The notes under the pieces are model-generated. The model was not told where the DNA came from and searched no databases. It saw only the letters and a program-made list of their open reading frames with translations. A stretch of DNA of 64,000 bases. Source: Candidatus Bathyarchaeia archaeon. Its GTDB lineage: Archaea > Thermoproteota > Bathyarchaeia > Bathyarchaeales > Bathycorpusculaceae. Positions within the stretch are counted from its first letter, which is position 1. The number at the start of each line of letters is the position of its first letter. A program made the position numbers and the translations under genes. Positions 1 to 10,177 of this stretch are shown here, piece by piece. The DNA is taken from positions 648,490 through 712,489 of the forward strand of contig JAVZEV010000001.1 in NCBI GenBank assembly GCA_038873195.1, in the 5' to 3' direction.

Positions 1-1
1 C

Positions 2-934
2 ACGACATGCTCAACATGTGGCGTGCGATGCCCAAAAGAAATAAACCCATACGAATTCTTAATCGACATTCGCAGCATGGCTGTTGAAGAAGGACAAATC
101 GCACCGACAATTCGAGACGCGTTAGAAAGCATATTCAAAAATGGCAACCCTTGGGCAAGAATACGCAATAAGCGTTCAGAATGGAGTCAAGATTTAAATC
201 TCAAGCATGCTTCGCAAGGCGCAGAAATCCTCTATTATGTCGGCTGCACATCAGCCTATGACCCGAGAGTGCAAAACGTAGCCAAAAGCCTTGTAGCATG
301 TTTCCAGAAAGCCGGATTAAACTTTGGCGTGTTGGGCGATGAGGAAACATGTTGTGGAAGCGAAGTTTACGGCATGGGCGAAAAGGGCTTGTTCGATTTT
401 CTCGTTGAAGAAAACATGAAAATTTTCAGCAAATACAACGTAAAGCAAACTGTCACAAACTGTCCCCACGGTTTTCACGCATTCAAAAACAGGTATAATC
501 AAACAAGCATTGAAGTGCAACATCACACGCAACTGCTTGCAAAACTGATAGACGAGAAAAAACTAACTTTCACAAAAGAAGTTAACAAAAAAGTAATCTA
601 TCACGACCCATGCTTTCTCGGAAAACAGAACAACATCTACGAAGAACCACGCAAAGTCATCGAAAGCGTGCCAGGAGTAAAACTGTTAGAATTTGACCGT
701 TCCAAAGCAAGAAGCCTTTGCTGTGAAGGTGGTGGTGGAAGACTTTGGGTTGACATTCCAGGTCCTCGTTTGGCAGAAATCCGCGTTAAGGATGCTGTTG
801 AAGCTGGTGCGGAGATTTTGGCTGTGGCGTGTCCATTCTGCCTATTGACCATAGAAGATGCTGTTAAGACAACTGGTAACGAGGGCAAAATCCAAATAAT
901 GGATATAGCGGAACTGCTTGCTTTGGCAATTTAG
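2..934 (+). CDS. HdrD-like (Fe-S)-binding protein with two CCG domains, 5' end cut by window
   Basis: The open frame runs in from the window edge. Codons before the GTG at 23 encode CSTCGVRCP, the second half of a ferredoxin-type [4Fe-4S] motif, so the true start lies outside. Two cysteine-rich CCG domains follow, with ETCCGSE (about nt 345-363) and LCCEGGGGR (about nt 716-740), each preceded by the usual single-cysteine strand (VGCTS, YHDPC). This is the HdrD/GlcF/LctE architecture: a ferredoxin domain plus two CCG domains that in HdrB/HdrD hold the unusual cluster reducing disulfides. The exact substrate cannot be told. It could be a heterodisulfide reductase-like subunit or a subunit of an FAD-linked 2-hydroxyacid oxidase, whose flavin partner would lie upstream. 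The family is clear; the substrate is unknown. Confidence 0.85.
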   Translation, partial: TTCSTCGVRCPKEINPYEFLIDIRSMAVEEGQIAPTIRDALESIFKNGNPWARIRNKRSEWSQDLNLKHASQGAEILYYVGCTSAYDPRVQNVAKSLVACFQKAGLNFGVLGDEETCCGSEVYGMGEKGLFDFLVEENMKIFSKYNVKQTVTNCPHGFHAFKNRYNQTSIEVQHHTQLLAKLIDEKKLTFTKEVNKKVIYHDPCFLGKQNNIYEEPRKVIESVPGVKLLEFDRSKARSLCCEGGGGRLWVDIPGPRLAEIRVKDAVEAGAEILAVACPFCLLTIEDAVKTTGNEGKIQIMDIAELLALAI

Positions 935-1032
935 CTTTTTTACATTATTTGTTGTTGGATTTTTCGGAATATTCTTATTTTTCAGAAAAGTCTAAATATT
1001 CCGCTTTGCAATTTCTCTCAGGAAGTGAAAAC

Positions 1033-1272
1033 ATGACTAACAACACGGGATGCTGCAAAGTCGATGCAGTAGTCACTGTTGATTCTAAAGGACAAATCGT
1101 TTTACCAAAAGATTTACGAGAAAAAGCCAGACTGAAACCAAACGATAAATTGGCAGTCATAGGGTGCGAACGTAACGGCGAGGTATGCTGCATCATGATG
1201 GTCAAAGCCGAAGCGCTTGGAAACACGGTGAAAAGCATGCTGGGACCAATATTGAAAGATGTTTTCAAGTAA
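1033..1272 (+). CDS. AbrB/SpoVT-type DNA-binding protein (HgcC-like) next to arsM
   Basis: About 79 residues from the ATG at 1033, which follows GGAAG at 1021-1025. A longer open frame begins at 949, but the swapped-hairpin AbrB fold (VTVDSKGQIVLPKDLRE) starts after this ATG. An N-terminal GCCKVDAVV segment and a CC pair mid-protein suggest metal or metalloid sensing; this is inference. It resembles the small cysteine-containing AbrB proteins annotated as HgcAB-associated. The next gene, arsM, follows after 12 nt with its Shine-Dalgarno just behind this stop codon, so the two are probably co-transcribed and this protein may regulate arsM. Confidence 0.8.
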   Translation: MTNNTGCCKVDAVVTVDSKGQIVLPKDLREKARLKPNDKLAVIGCERNGEVCCIMMVKAEALGNTVKSMLGPILKDVFK

Positions 1273-1284
1273 GGAGGTGTTAAT

Positions 1285-2091
1285 TTGGTAAGAGAAGAAG
1301 AGATTAAGAAAATGGTGAGAAAAAGCTATGCTAAGGCAGCTAAAAAAGAATCTTGCTGCTGTGGTCCGGAATGTAAGGCAAATTTTGAGCAGATTGGCTA
1401 CAGCAAACTCGAACTGGAATCGCTTCCCGAAGGCGCCGCTTTCAGTCTGGGATGTGGAAACCCAGTAGCGCTTGCATCACTTAAGGAAGGCGAAACAGTT
1501 CTTGACCTTGGTTCTGGTGGTGGGCTTGACTGTTTTCTTGCAGCGAAAAAAGTTGGAGAAAAAGGACGTGTTATCGGCGTTGATATGACGCCTGAAATGA
1601 TTGACAAGGCAAGAGAAAACTGTAGAAAAGGTGGATACAAAAATGTGGAGTTTCGGCTTGGAGAAATTGAGAACCTTCCAGTTGCAGACAACACGGTTGA
1701 CGTTATTATTTCAAACTGTGTCATCAATCTTTCACCGAGCAAAAAGAGAGTTTTCGAAGAAGCCTTCAGAGTGCTAAAGCCTGGTGGAAGATTAATGATT
1801 TCTGACATTGTCTTATTGAAAGAGTTGCCTAAAGCGATAAAGGAAAAGGAGCAAGCATACGTTGGCTGTATTTCCGGAGCAGTGATGAAAGACCAATATC
1901 TAGAATTAATCAAAAAGGCTGGCTTTCAAGATGTTAAGGTTGTTGAAGAAACACGTTTCCCCATTGACTTCGTTGTTGACGACCCATCTGCAAAGGCTAT
2001 GATGGAAGATTTTGACATTTCATTAGAAGAAGCAAAAGAATACGCTAGCTCAATTGCAAGCATCAAAGTCTACGGCATAAAACCCAAATAG
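1285..2091 (+). CDS. arsM: Arsenite S-adenosylmethionine methyltransferase ArsM
   Basis: 268 residues, TTG start at 1285 behind a strong AAGGAGGTG at 1271-1279. The class I SAM-binding loop is DLGSGGGLD (residues 74-82), and the acidic end of strand 2 is GVDMTPEM (98-105). Candidate arsenic-binding cysteines are an N-terminal CCC...C group (24-26, 30), C57 in GCGNP, C145 in SNCVINLS and C195 in VGCISGA; the last two contexts are typical of ArsM. The family converts As(III) to methylated species using thiol reductant. Thioredoxin reductase follows 60 nt downstream on the same strand, a sensible reductant source. The enzyme family is well supported; other metalloids as substrate cannot be excluded. 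Confidence 0.9.
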   Translation: MVREEEIKKMVRKSYAKAAKKESCCCGPECKANFEQIGYSKLELESLPEGAAFSLGCGNPVALASLKEGETVLDLGSGGGLDCFLAAKKVGEKGRVIGVDMTPEMIDKARENCRKGGYKNVEFRLGEIENLPVADNTVDVIISNCVINLSPSKKRVFEEAFRVLKPGGRLMISDIVLLKELPKAIKEKEQAYVGCISGAVMKDQYLELIKKAGFQDVKVVEETRFPIDFVVDDPSAKAMMEDFDISLEEAKEYASSIASIKVYGIKPK

Positions 2092-2150
2092 CAAACACAC
2101 CATTACGAAGACTTCATAAACCCCAACCTTCCAACTATTCTTCTCGGGAA

Positions 2151-3089
2151 ATGCACATGGAAAACTGGGAACTGATAATCATTGGTGCTGGTCCTGCTGG
2201 ACTTGCTGCTGGAATTTACGGCGCAAGAAGCGGCTTAAAAACACTAGTTTTAGAAGAAAAAATGGCTGGAGGCACAACTGCAGATGCTCCATTAATCGAG
2301 AATTACCCGGGATTTCAAAGCATAAATGGAATGGAACTAGCACAGAAAATGGTAACGCATTGCAGAGGTACAGGCGTGACAATCCGCGAATTTGAAAGCG
2401 TAATTGGGTTAGACCTTAAAGGCGAAAAGAAAATCGTGAAAACCAACAGGGGAGTTTATGAGGCAAACGCGGTTATCATCGCATCTGGTTCACATTATCG
2501 CGAACTTAACGTTCCAGGCGAAAAGGAATTTCGCGGAAGAGGAGTGAGCTATTGCGGAATCTGCGACGGTCCATTGTTCAAGGATAAGCGTGTTCTTGTT
2601 GTTGGTGGTGGAAATTCTGCGGTGATGACGGCTTTATATCTTGCAGGACTTGCATCTGAAGTTAAAATTGTCCATCGCAGAAACGAGTTTCGTGCTGAAG
2701 AAGCTCTTGTTAAAGATTTGGCTACGAAAAAGAACATTGAAATTTTGTGGAATACTGAAGTGCGGGAAATTCAAGGCGAAAAACTAGTTACCAAAGTAGT
2801 ATTGTTTAATAATCAAAGTGGCGAAACCCGAGAGATGGTAATTGATGGCGTTTTCATTCAGGTTGGTGAAGCCCCAAACAGTCAATTGGCAAAGGAGGCG
2901 GGTGTTGAAGTTGACGAACGTGGCTATATTAAAATTGACATTTTCCAGCGCACAAATGTTCCTGGAGTTTACGCTGCAGGCGACGTTACCAATCATCCCG
3001 TCAAGCAAGTTGGAGCCGCAGTTGGTCAAGGCATAACGGCAGCATTGGAAGCTTACGTTTTCATTAGGAGACCATATTACAAAAAATAG
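2151..3089 (+). CDS. trxB: Thioredoxin-disulfide reductase
   Basis: 312 residues. The FAD-binding GAGPAG is at residues 12-17. The redox-active pair is C135-GI-C138 in SYCGICDGP, and the second dinucleotide loop VVGGGNSA is at about 150-157. The C-terminal GVYAAGDVTN FAD motif is present. Length matches low-molecular-weight TrxB. The start could be the ATG at 2151 or the in-frame ATG at 2157. The FAD-side motif reads GGTTADAPLIENYPG rather than the bacterial GGQ form, as in many archaeal homologues, so the nicotinamide cofactor preference is uncertain. It lies just downstream of arsM and may keep a thioredoxin reduced for arsenic methylation or general disulfide control. Confidence 0.92.
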   Translation: MHMENWELIIIGAGPAGLAAGIYGARSGLKTLVLEEKMAGGTTADAPLIENYPGFQSINGMELAQKMVTHCRGTGVTIREFESVIGLDLKGEKKIVKTNRGVYEANAVIIASGSHYRELNVPGEKEFRGRGVSYCGICDGPLFKDKRVLVVGGGNSAVMTALYLAGLASEVKIVHRRNEFRAEEALVKDLATKKNIEILWNTEVREIQGEKLVTKVVLFNNQSGETREMVIDGVFIQVGEAPNSQLAKEAGVEVDERGYIKIDIFQRTNVPGVYAAGDVTNHPVKQVGAAVGQGITAALEAYVFIRRPYYKK

Positions 3090-3196
3090 GAAATGCTGCA
3101 AAACTATTATATCACTCTGAATCTATTTTGAAGATTTCTAGGCACGGTTGACACATTAAGGAACTGAAAGCAGTTAGCATTGGAGAAGTGCCAAGG

Positions 3197-4408
3197 ATGA
3201 ATGAAAAATGCGTTACTGCAGTAACTATCAATCAAGATTACTGTAGCCGCTGTTCAATCTGTTATTCAGTCTGTCCATATGAAGCTATAACGCGGAATGT
3301 TGAGACTGGCAAAGTCGAAATAGATATACAGAAGTGCCAAGTTTGCGGTATATGTTACAGTGCTTGTCCCGTTTTTGCCATTGAAATGGTCTACTACGAT
3401 TACAATACGCTAGTAGATTACGTAGATTACGTGAGGAAAAAAGTGCAGAGCGACACGCTTGTTTTGATGTGCCGCGGAAACTCGCCTTCAACATGTGAAA
3501 TTGAAGAAATTTTGGCTGAGCAAGGCTTAAGCGTTAAGGATTATGTTCCTTTGCGTTTGCCGTGTTCTGGGCGTGTTCCAACGGAATTCATTTTCAAAGT
3601 TTTGAAATCTGGCATCAAGAATGTTGTTTCGGTTCAGTGTGAAGATGCGTTTTGCCGTTTTAAGGAAGGCACGAAGATTAACACGAGACGGCTTCTTTTG
3701 GGTAAAGGTGTGCTTGAACAGTTAGGTTTCAGCAAAGACGTCGTAAAAGTTGTGAAGTATTCTCGGAAAGTTGTTTACGAAACTAAAAAATGTGTTGGTT
3801 GCGACAAATGTGTTTTCATATGTCCATATGCTGCTATTGAAGCGGAGCCTTTTGCAACTCCTAAAATACTTTACGATTACTGCATGGGCTGTGGCGCGTG
3901 CCAACTTGTTTGTCCGCACCATGCCATTCAAGTTAAAGGTTTCGAGTTTGAAAATGTTCTAAAGCGTTATGGAGAAGCCGCTAGAAAACTGAAGGCTGAA
4001 GGAAAAGCACCAGTCATTTTAGTGTTCAGTTGTCAATGGTCAGAGTTTAGGGCTTTGGATGACCTTGAAAGCGAGCTTTTTAAGAAGCGGAATGCTATTG
4101 CTTTGGAGGTTCCATGTTTTAAGGCGCTTGACCCAGTGCATGTCGTTAACGCGTTGCAGAACGGCTTTGATGGTGTGATGGCAGTTGTGTGCTCTGCGGA
4201 AGATTGCAAACTGCAAGAAGGAAGGGACACGGCGGAAAGAAATATGGCAGTGTTAAAAGATGCTTTGAAAAAAATGGGTTTACAAGAGCGTTTCATGCTT
4301 TTTGAAGTGTCTCCAAGATGCGTAGGTGACTTTAACCAAAAGTTGGATATGTTTTGGAAACAAGTTACGGCTTTGCCACCTTTGAAACTGGTGAAAGCGG
4401 AGGCTTAG
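3197..4408 (+). CDS. Doubled ferredoxin-MvhD electron-transfer protein
   Basis: About 403 residues. I prefer the ATG at 3197; a GTG at 3188 is in frame but sits directly on the GGAGA at 3182-3186. The order is two [4Fe-4S] motifs (CSRCSICYSVCP, CQVCGICYSACP), an MvhD-type domain with conserved cysteines (LMCRGN, QCEDAFCRF), two further [4Fe-4S] motifs (CVGCDKCVFICP, CMGCGACQLVCP), then a second MvhD domain (FSCQWSE, VVCSAEDCKLQEG). MvhD passes electrons between hydrogenase and HdrA in methanogens. This tandem form would give four ferredoxin clusters and two [2Fe-2S] domains in one chain. It is followed after 3 nt by nfnA and then nfnB, so it is probably a subunit of an Nfn-like electron-confurcating complex. 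Confidence 0.88.
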   Translation: MNEKCVTAVTINQDYCSRCSICYSVCPYEAITRNVETGKVEIDIQKCQVCGICYSACPVFAIEMVYYDYNTLVDYVDYVRKKVQSDTLVLMCRGNSPSTCEIEEILAEQGLSVKDYVPLRLPCSGRVPTEFIFKVLKSGIKNVVSVQCEDAFCRFKEGTKINTRRLLLGKGVLEQLGFSKDVVKVVKYSRKVVYETKKCVGCDKCVFICPYAAIEAEPFATPKILYDYCMGCGACQLVCPHHAIQVKGFEFENVLKRYGEAARKLKAEGKAPVILVFSCQWSEFRALDDLESELFKKRNAIALEVPCFKALDPVHVVNALQNGFDGVMAVVCSAEDCKLQEGRDTAERNMAVLKDALKKMGLQERFMLFEVSPRCVGDFNQKLDMFWKQVTALPPLKLVKAEA

Positions 4409-4411
4409 TGG

Positions 4412-6647
<2,236 letters not shown>

Positions 6648-6664
6648 GTGCTGTGTGAAAGTTA

Positions 6665-6693
6665 TAGCCCCCCCTTATATATAGGTTGAAGTT
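6665..6693. repeat. Recurring C-run/TTATAWATAGGTTGAAG element, copy 1
   Basis: This 51-nt gap lies between the converging ends of nfnB and tgtA. It holds TAG, a run of seven or eight C, then TTATATATAGGTTGAAGTT. Nearly the same arrangement occurs at 30124-30151 and 55898-55926. The core looks like a TATA box, but its position between two gene ends does not fit an ordinary promoter for either neighbour. Function unknown. Confidence 0.6.
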
Positions 6694-6697
6694 GTGG

Positions 6698-8284
6698 TTA
6701 GGGTTTGGGTTGGTGGTTAGGTCGAAGTTGTTTTGTGTTGATGGTTTTGAGTGTTATGTGTTTTTGTTTGCAGGCTTTTTTGGTTGTGTTTAGTATGGTT
6801 TTGTTCCAGTTTTGTGGGTCGTTTATTAGTGTGATGGTTTTGTAGTTTGTGTGTTGGATGTAGTTTGCGATTTGGTTTGCGACGTATTCTATTGTTTCTT
6901 TGTCGAGTGGCGTGGCGGTTTCGTGTTGTGAGAGGGGGTAAACTTCGTCTAGTTCGATTGGGATTATGCCGAAAGGAGCAGCGTAAAAGCAGATATGAGC
7001 ATCTTTAAGGTCTTCGCCGAATTTCTTTTGGATTTGTTTGAATTCTGGTGATTTGTGGAAGGGTTTTGTTCGTGTCTGTGGCGCGAGCAAGAGAGCTTTT
7101 GCGTTTTTGGGTGGTGTGTATCTTTTTGTTAAGCGTTTTCTATGGCGGACTATTTCTGGTCGCATTAGTCCTACTGAAGAGTAGTAGAAGAGTCCGCTTG
7201 GTTTTGTTATTGGGCTGTGTTTTTCGATGAATTCTTCGTATTTCTTTAATTGTTTTAGAGCTTGAAGTAGTGAGGGGTGGGCGTGGGCGCGCATTTCTAA
7301 GTGTTCCCAGAGGCGTCCGTCTTTTATGGCTTGTTTTATGCGTTTTAATTCGGCAACGCAGACGTATAGGTTGTGTTCTGCGAGGAAGGCTTCTCTTTCG
7401 TTTTTAGGCATCTCTAAAATTTGTTTTGGCGTCGTGTGTGCGCATTTTGGACATGCGCATGGGAAATAGTCTAGTTCGTTTAAGCGGTGTGTGCCCGAGT
7501 CTGTCATGTAGCGGTTTTGTCTGGCGTAGATTGCGTAGGCTGCAGAATCGAAAAAGTCGCAACCGAGAGCTATTGCCAAAGCGAACATGAATGGGTGTCC
7601 GGCGCCGAAAAGATGTAAGGGTCTGTCTGGTGGCAAGTTCATTTTTGCAGTCATTATCATGTCCGCGAGCACATCGAAACGGTAGGTTTCCATGACTTCT
7701 GTTGGGCTTCCTAAAGCGTGGATTTGGAAGGGCAACTTGCTCATTTCACGGGCGGATTCTGCTACTAAATCTAGGTGCTTGCCACCTTGGACTGGACCAA
7801 CCCAGAAGATGTCATCGCGGGTTTTGATTTTGAAAAGTTGTTTGGCGCGTTTTAGTGTTTCTTTTACTGTGGTTTGTGCGTGGGTTTTTGTGACTTTCCA
7901 TCCTGTTGGGATGTCTAGGATTGTGGCGATGTCCGTGTCTATTTGTTCTTGATAGGCGATTATTTCTTTTTGTGTGATGTCTATGTTGCCGTAGACGAGG
8001 ATTTGGTAGGCGCCAGAATCCGTCATTATTGTCCCGTCAAAGTCTAAAAACTTGTGTAAGCCTTGTTGAATTGGCTGGTCTTGGAAACGCTTGCGGATGA
8101 TGTAAGCGTTAGTTATTAAAGCGTTTAAGCCAAACTCGGTCATTATCCTTTTTGGCGGAATAGGCTGAATAGAAGGGTTTACAACAGGAAACAACAAAGG
8201 AGTCTCAACAACACCACTTTTAGTCTTTAACCTACCAATCCTCGCAAGCAAATCCCGCTCCCTAACTTCAAAACTCATCATCAA
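6698..8284 (-). CDS. tgtA: tRNA-guanine(15) transglycosylase (archaeosine pathway), TgtA
   Basis: 528 residues. The TGT catalytic barrel carries the nucleophile region TDSGAYQ (D89), VGPVQGG and HLFGAGHP. A zinc site is at CACPKC with a downstream histidine. The family exchanges guanine 15 of archaeal tRNAs for preQ0, the first committed step to archaeosine. A C-terminal extension (about residues 345-528) is present, as in archaeal TgtA. The last 60 residues are strongly biased to N, K, T, Q and P, which mirrors the extreme G+T bias of the + strand here (51 of 60 bases at 6721-6780). Three ATG codons open the gene; the first is close to a leaderless start given the TATA box at 8311-8320. Confidence 0.93.
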   Translation of the reverse strand: MMMSFEVRERDLLARIGRLKTKSGVVETPLLFPVVNPSIQPIPPKRIMTEFGLNALITNAYIIRKRFQDQPIQQGLHKFLDFDGTIMTDSGAYQILVYGNIDITQKEIIAYQEQIDTDIATILDIPTGWKVTKTHAQTTVKETLKRAKQLFKIKTRDDIFWVGPVQGGKHLDLVAESAREMSKLPFQIHALGSPTEVMETYRFDVLADMIMTAKMNLPPDRPLHLFGAGHPFMFALAIALGCDFFDSAAYAIYARQNRYMTDSGTHRLNELDYFPCACPKCAHTTPKQILEMPKNEREAFLAEHNLYVCVAELKRIKQAIKDGRLWEHLEMRAHAHPSLLQALKQLKKYEEFIEKHSPITKPSGLFYYSSVGLMRPEIVRHRKRLTKRYTPPKNAKALLLAPQTRTKPFHKSPEFKQIQKKFGEDLKDAHICFYAAPFGIIPIELDEVYPLSQHETATPLDKETIEYVANQIANYIQHTNYKTITLINDPQNWNKTILNTTKKACKQKHITLKTINTKQLRPNHQPKP

Positions 8285-8677
8285 ACCTAAACAGAATCAG
8301 AATAAACACGCTTATAAAAATGTGGACAGAGTATGTGACTGAACCATAAAGTGCACCAGAATATGTGCATAGAAAAATTGTTGGAGATCGTTATGTGTTT
8401 TTAACCATGGATATTTAAGACGTTGCTTTAGTTTAGAGAGACAAATGAGGTAAATTAGAAAAATGCGTTTATTTGTTGGGCTACGAGGTTAATTACGGCA
8501 AGGAGGAACGTCTGATTTCAATTCTAAGTTTCCCTCAGAGATGTTCAACAGAGGCATATTGCCGAAATTATCAGCATTTTTCTATCTTTTTTCATCACAT
8601 TCTTTAATCAGCAGTGTTGGAAAAACAAAAATAGCGAAATTGACACACGAAAACTTTGCTTTCAGGAGATTGAAATT
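8285..8677. other. 393-nt divergent intergenic region
   Basis: It separates the leftward tgtA from the rightward secreted-protein gene. No ORF with a plausible start and no RNA fold was recognised. Apart from the tgtA TATA box it holds two similar 10-mers, AGAGTATGTG and AGAATATGTG, about 30 nt apart, a possible TATA-like GATATTTAAG near 8409, and an AGGAGA Shine-Dalgarno just before 8678. The AT-rich end near 8620-8650 may hold the promoter of the secreted protein. Confidence 0.4.
8311..8320 (-). promoter_or_regulatory. TATA box for tgtA
   Basis: On the - strand the sequence reads TTTTTATAAG, ending 27 nt before the tgtA ATG at 8284. That spacing places the expected transcription start at or just before the start codon, giving a leaderless or nearly leaderless mRNA. 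Confidence 0.5.
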
Positions 8678-10069
8678 ATGAGAAAAGAAAAATTAGTAGC
8701 TCTAGCGGCAGTAACTCTCATCTTGTTCGCTGCCCTCCCAGGCTTATCATTTGCCAGACCCCAAAACGACGCAGGCAGCGGTACAGATGCAGGTAACACT
8801 CAGCAGACAGCACTTTTCATCACGCCGAACACATACACTGGCACATTGTACGGTCCAAACGAAGAGGACGTATCGGACTATTACAATTTCACTGCTTACA
8901 ATGGACACTGGATAAACGTAACAATGGCGCCACCACCAAACATGGACTTCCATCTGCAACTGTTTAATTCCACTGGACACTTGAAAGCAGGGTCATATAA
9001 AGGCGTCAACGAAACAGAATCAATTTCATATTTAGCAAACTCAGACGGAACGTGGACAATTCACATCTTTGTAAATTCGACTGCAGATGAAGGCGAATAC
9101 TCCTTCACTATTACACCAACCAACAGTCCACCAGAGAAACCATCAGCTCCTTCGGGTCCCAGTAGTGGATACGTGTATACCTACTACGCGTACACAACAA
9201 GCACAACTGACCCAGACGGCGATACTATCATCTACCAATTTGACTGGAATGACAGCTCAACCACTACAACAATCATTCCATATCCTTCAGGACAACCCAT
9301 AACAATATCCCATCAGTGGAAATATCCCCAAACTTACTACATCAAAGTGCGAGCAAAAGACGCCCATGGCTTATGGAGCGCTTGGTCAGACTTCAAGACA
9401 ATCACACTGAGCCAAAATGACGCAGGTAGCGGCGGAGACGCAGGCAACACTCCCTCAACAGCTTTATCAATCTCGCCAGGTTCGTACAAAGGCACCCTAT
9501 ACTACCCAAATCCAACTGACACGGTAGACTTCTACAATTTCACTATCACAGTTGGAGACTGGATATATGTGACCATGGTTCCTCCATCCACTTCTGATTT
9601 TCAATTAGAAGTCCACAGTCCAGATGGAAACGTGTATGGTTCTTACAATGGTGCTGGGCAGATGGAAAGCATCAACCACAGAGCGGAAATAGGTGGAACA
9701 TGGAGCATACGCGTTTCACGATACACTGGCGAAGGACAATATGCATTCAACCTCAGCATCACTCCCGCACACGCTCAATTGACAGTGTGTGTCCCGCAAG
9801 CTCCTCCGGAAGGAGTCATCATATGGATAGACGGACAAGCTTACGTAGCATACGCCAGTACTCCAGTAGTCGTCACCTTAGCAACGGGCGTACACACACT
9901 CGAAGCGGAAAGAAGCTTTCTCAAAGAAGAATGGACACCAGGAACCTACTATATCTACACCTTCTTGAAATGGTCAGACGGCGTGACAGCAAACCCACGC
10001 AGCATGAACATCACTCAAAACACAACAATAACAGCATACTATTTACGATCAAAATATGGAATAGAATAG
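8678..10069 (+). CDS. Secreted protein with two PPC-like domains
   Basis: 463 residues with a Sec signal peptide (MRKEK, then a hydrophobic core ending LSFA at about residue 27). A module starting NDAGSGTDAGNT (about 31-148) recurs as NDAGSGGDAGNT (about 247-360); both carry the DYYNFT/DFYNFT and WTIHI/WSIRV strands of bacterial pre-peptidase C-terminal (PPC) beta-sandwich domains. Between them lies an Ig/PKD-like domain (DPDGDTIIYQFDW). The last 100 residues end in a KWSDG...ITAYY module common in archaeal surface proteins. Many N-x-S/T sites suggest N-glycosylation. There is no C-terminal anchor, so it is probably released or bound to the cell surface. No catalytic domain is seen. Confidence 0.8.
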   Translation: MRKEKLVALAAVTLILFAALPGLSFARPQNDAGSGTDAGNTQQTALFITPNTYTGTLYGPNEEDVSDYYNFTAYNGHWINVTMAPPPNMDFHLQLFNSTGHLKAGSYKGVNETESISYLANSDGTWTIHIFVNSTADEGEYSFTITPTNSPPEKPSAPSGPSSGYVYTYYAYTTSTTDPDGDTIIYQFDWNDSSTTTTIIPYPSGQPITISHQWKYPQTYYIKVRAKDAHGLWSAWSDFKTITLSQNDAGSGGDAGNTPSTALSISPGSYKGTLYYPNPTDTVDFYNFTITVGDWIYVTMVPPSTSDFQLEVHSPDGNVYGSYNGAGQMESINHRAEIGGTWSIRVSRYTGEGQYAFNLSITPAHAQLTVCVPQAPPEGVIIWIDGQAYVAYASTPVVVTLATGVHTLEAERSFLKEEWTPGTYYIYTFLKWSDGVTANPRSMNITQNTTITAYYLRSKYGIE

Positions 10070-10177
10070 TTCAAGAGGTATGCGCCTTTCAATTCCCTCT
10101 TTTTTCTAATGGTAAATTACGCCAAAACCTTAACTAGACGAAACAATTCTAGCTACTCAAAAGGTTGATGAATAAGA

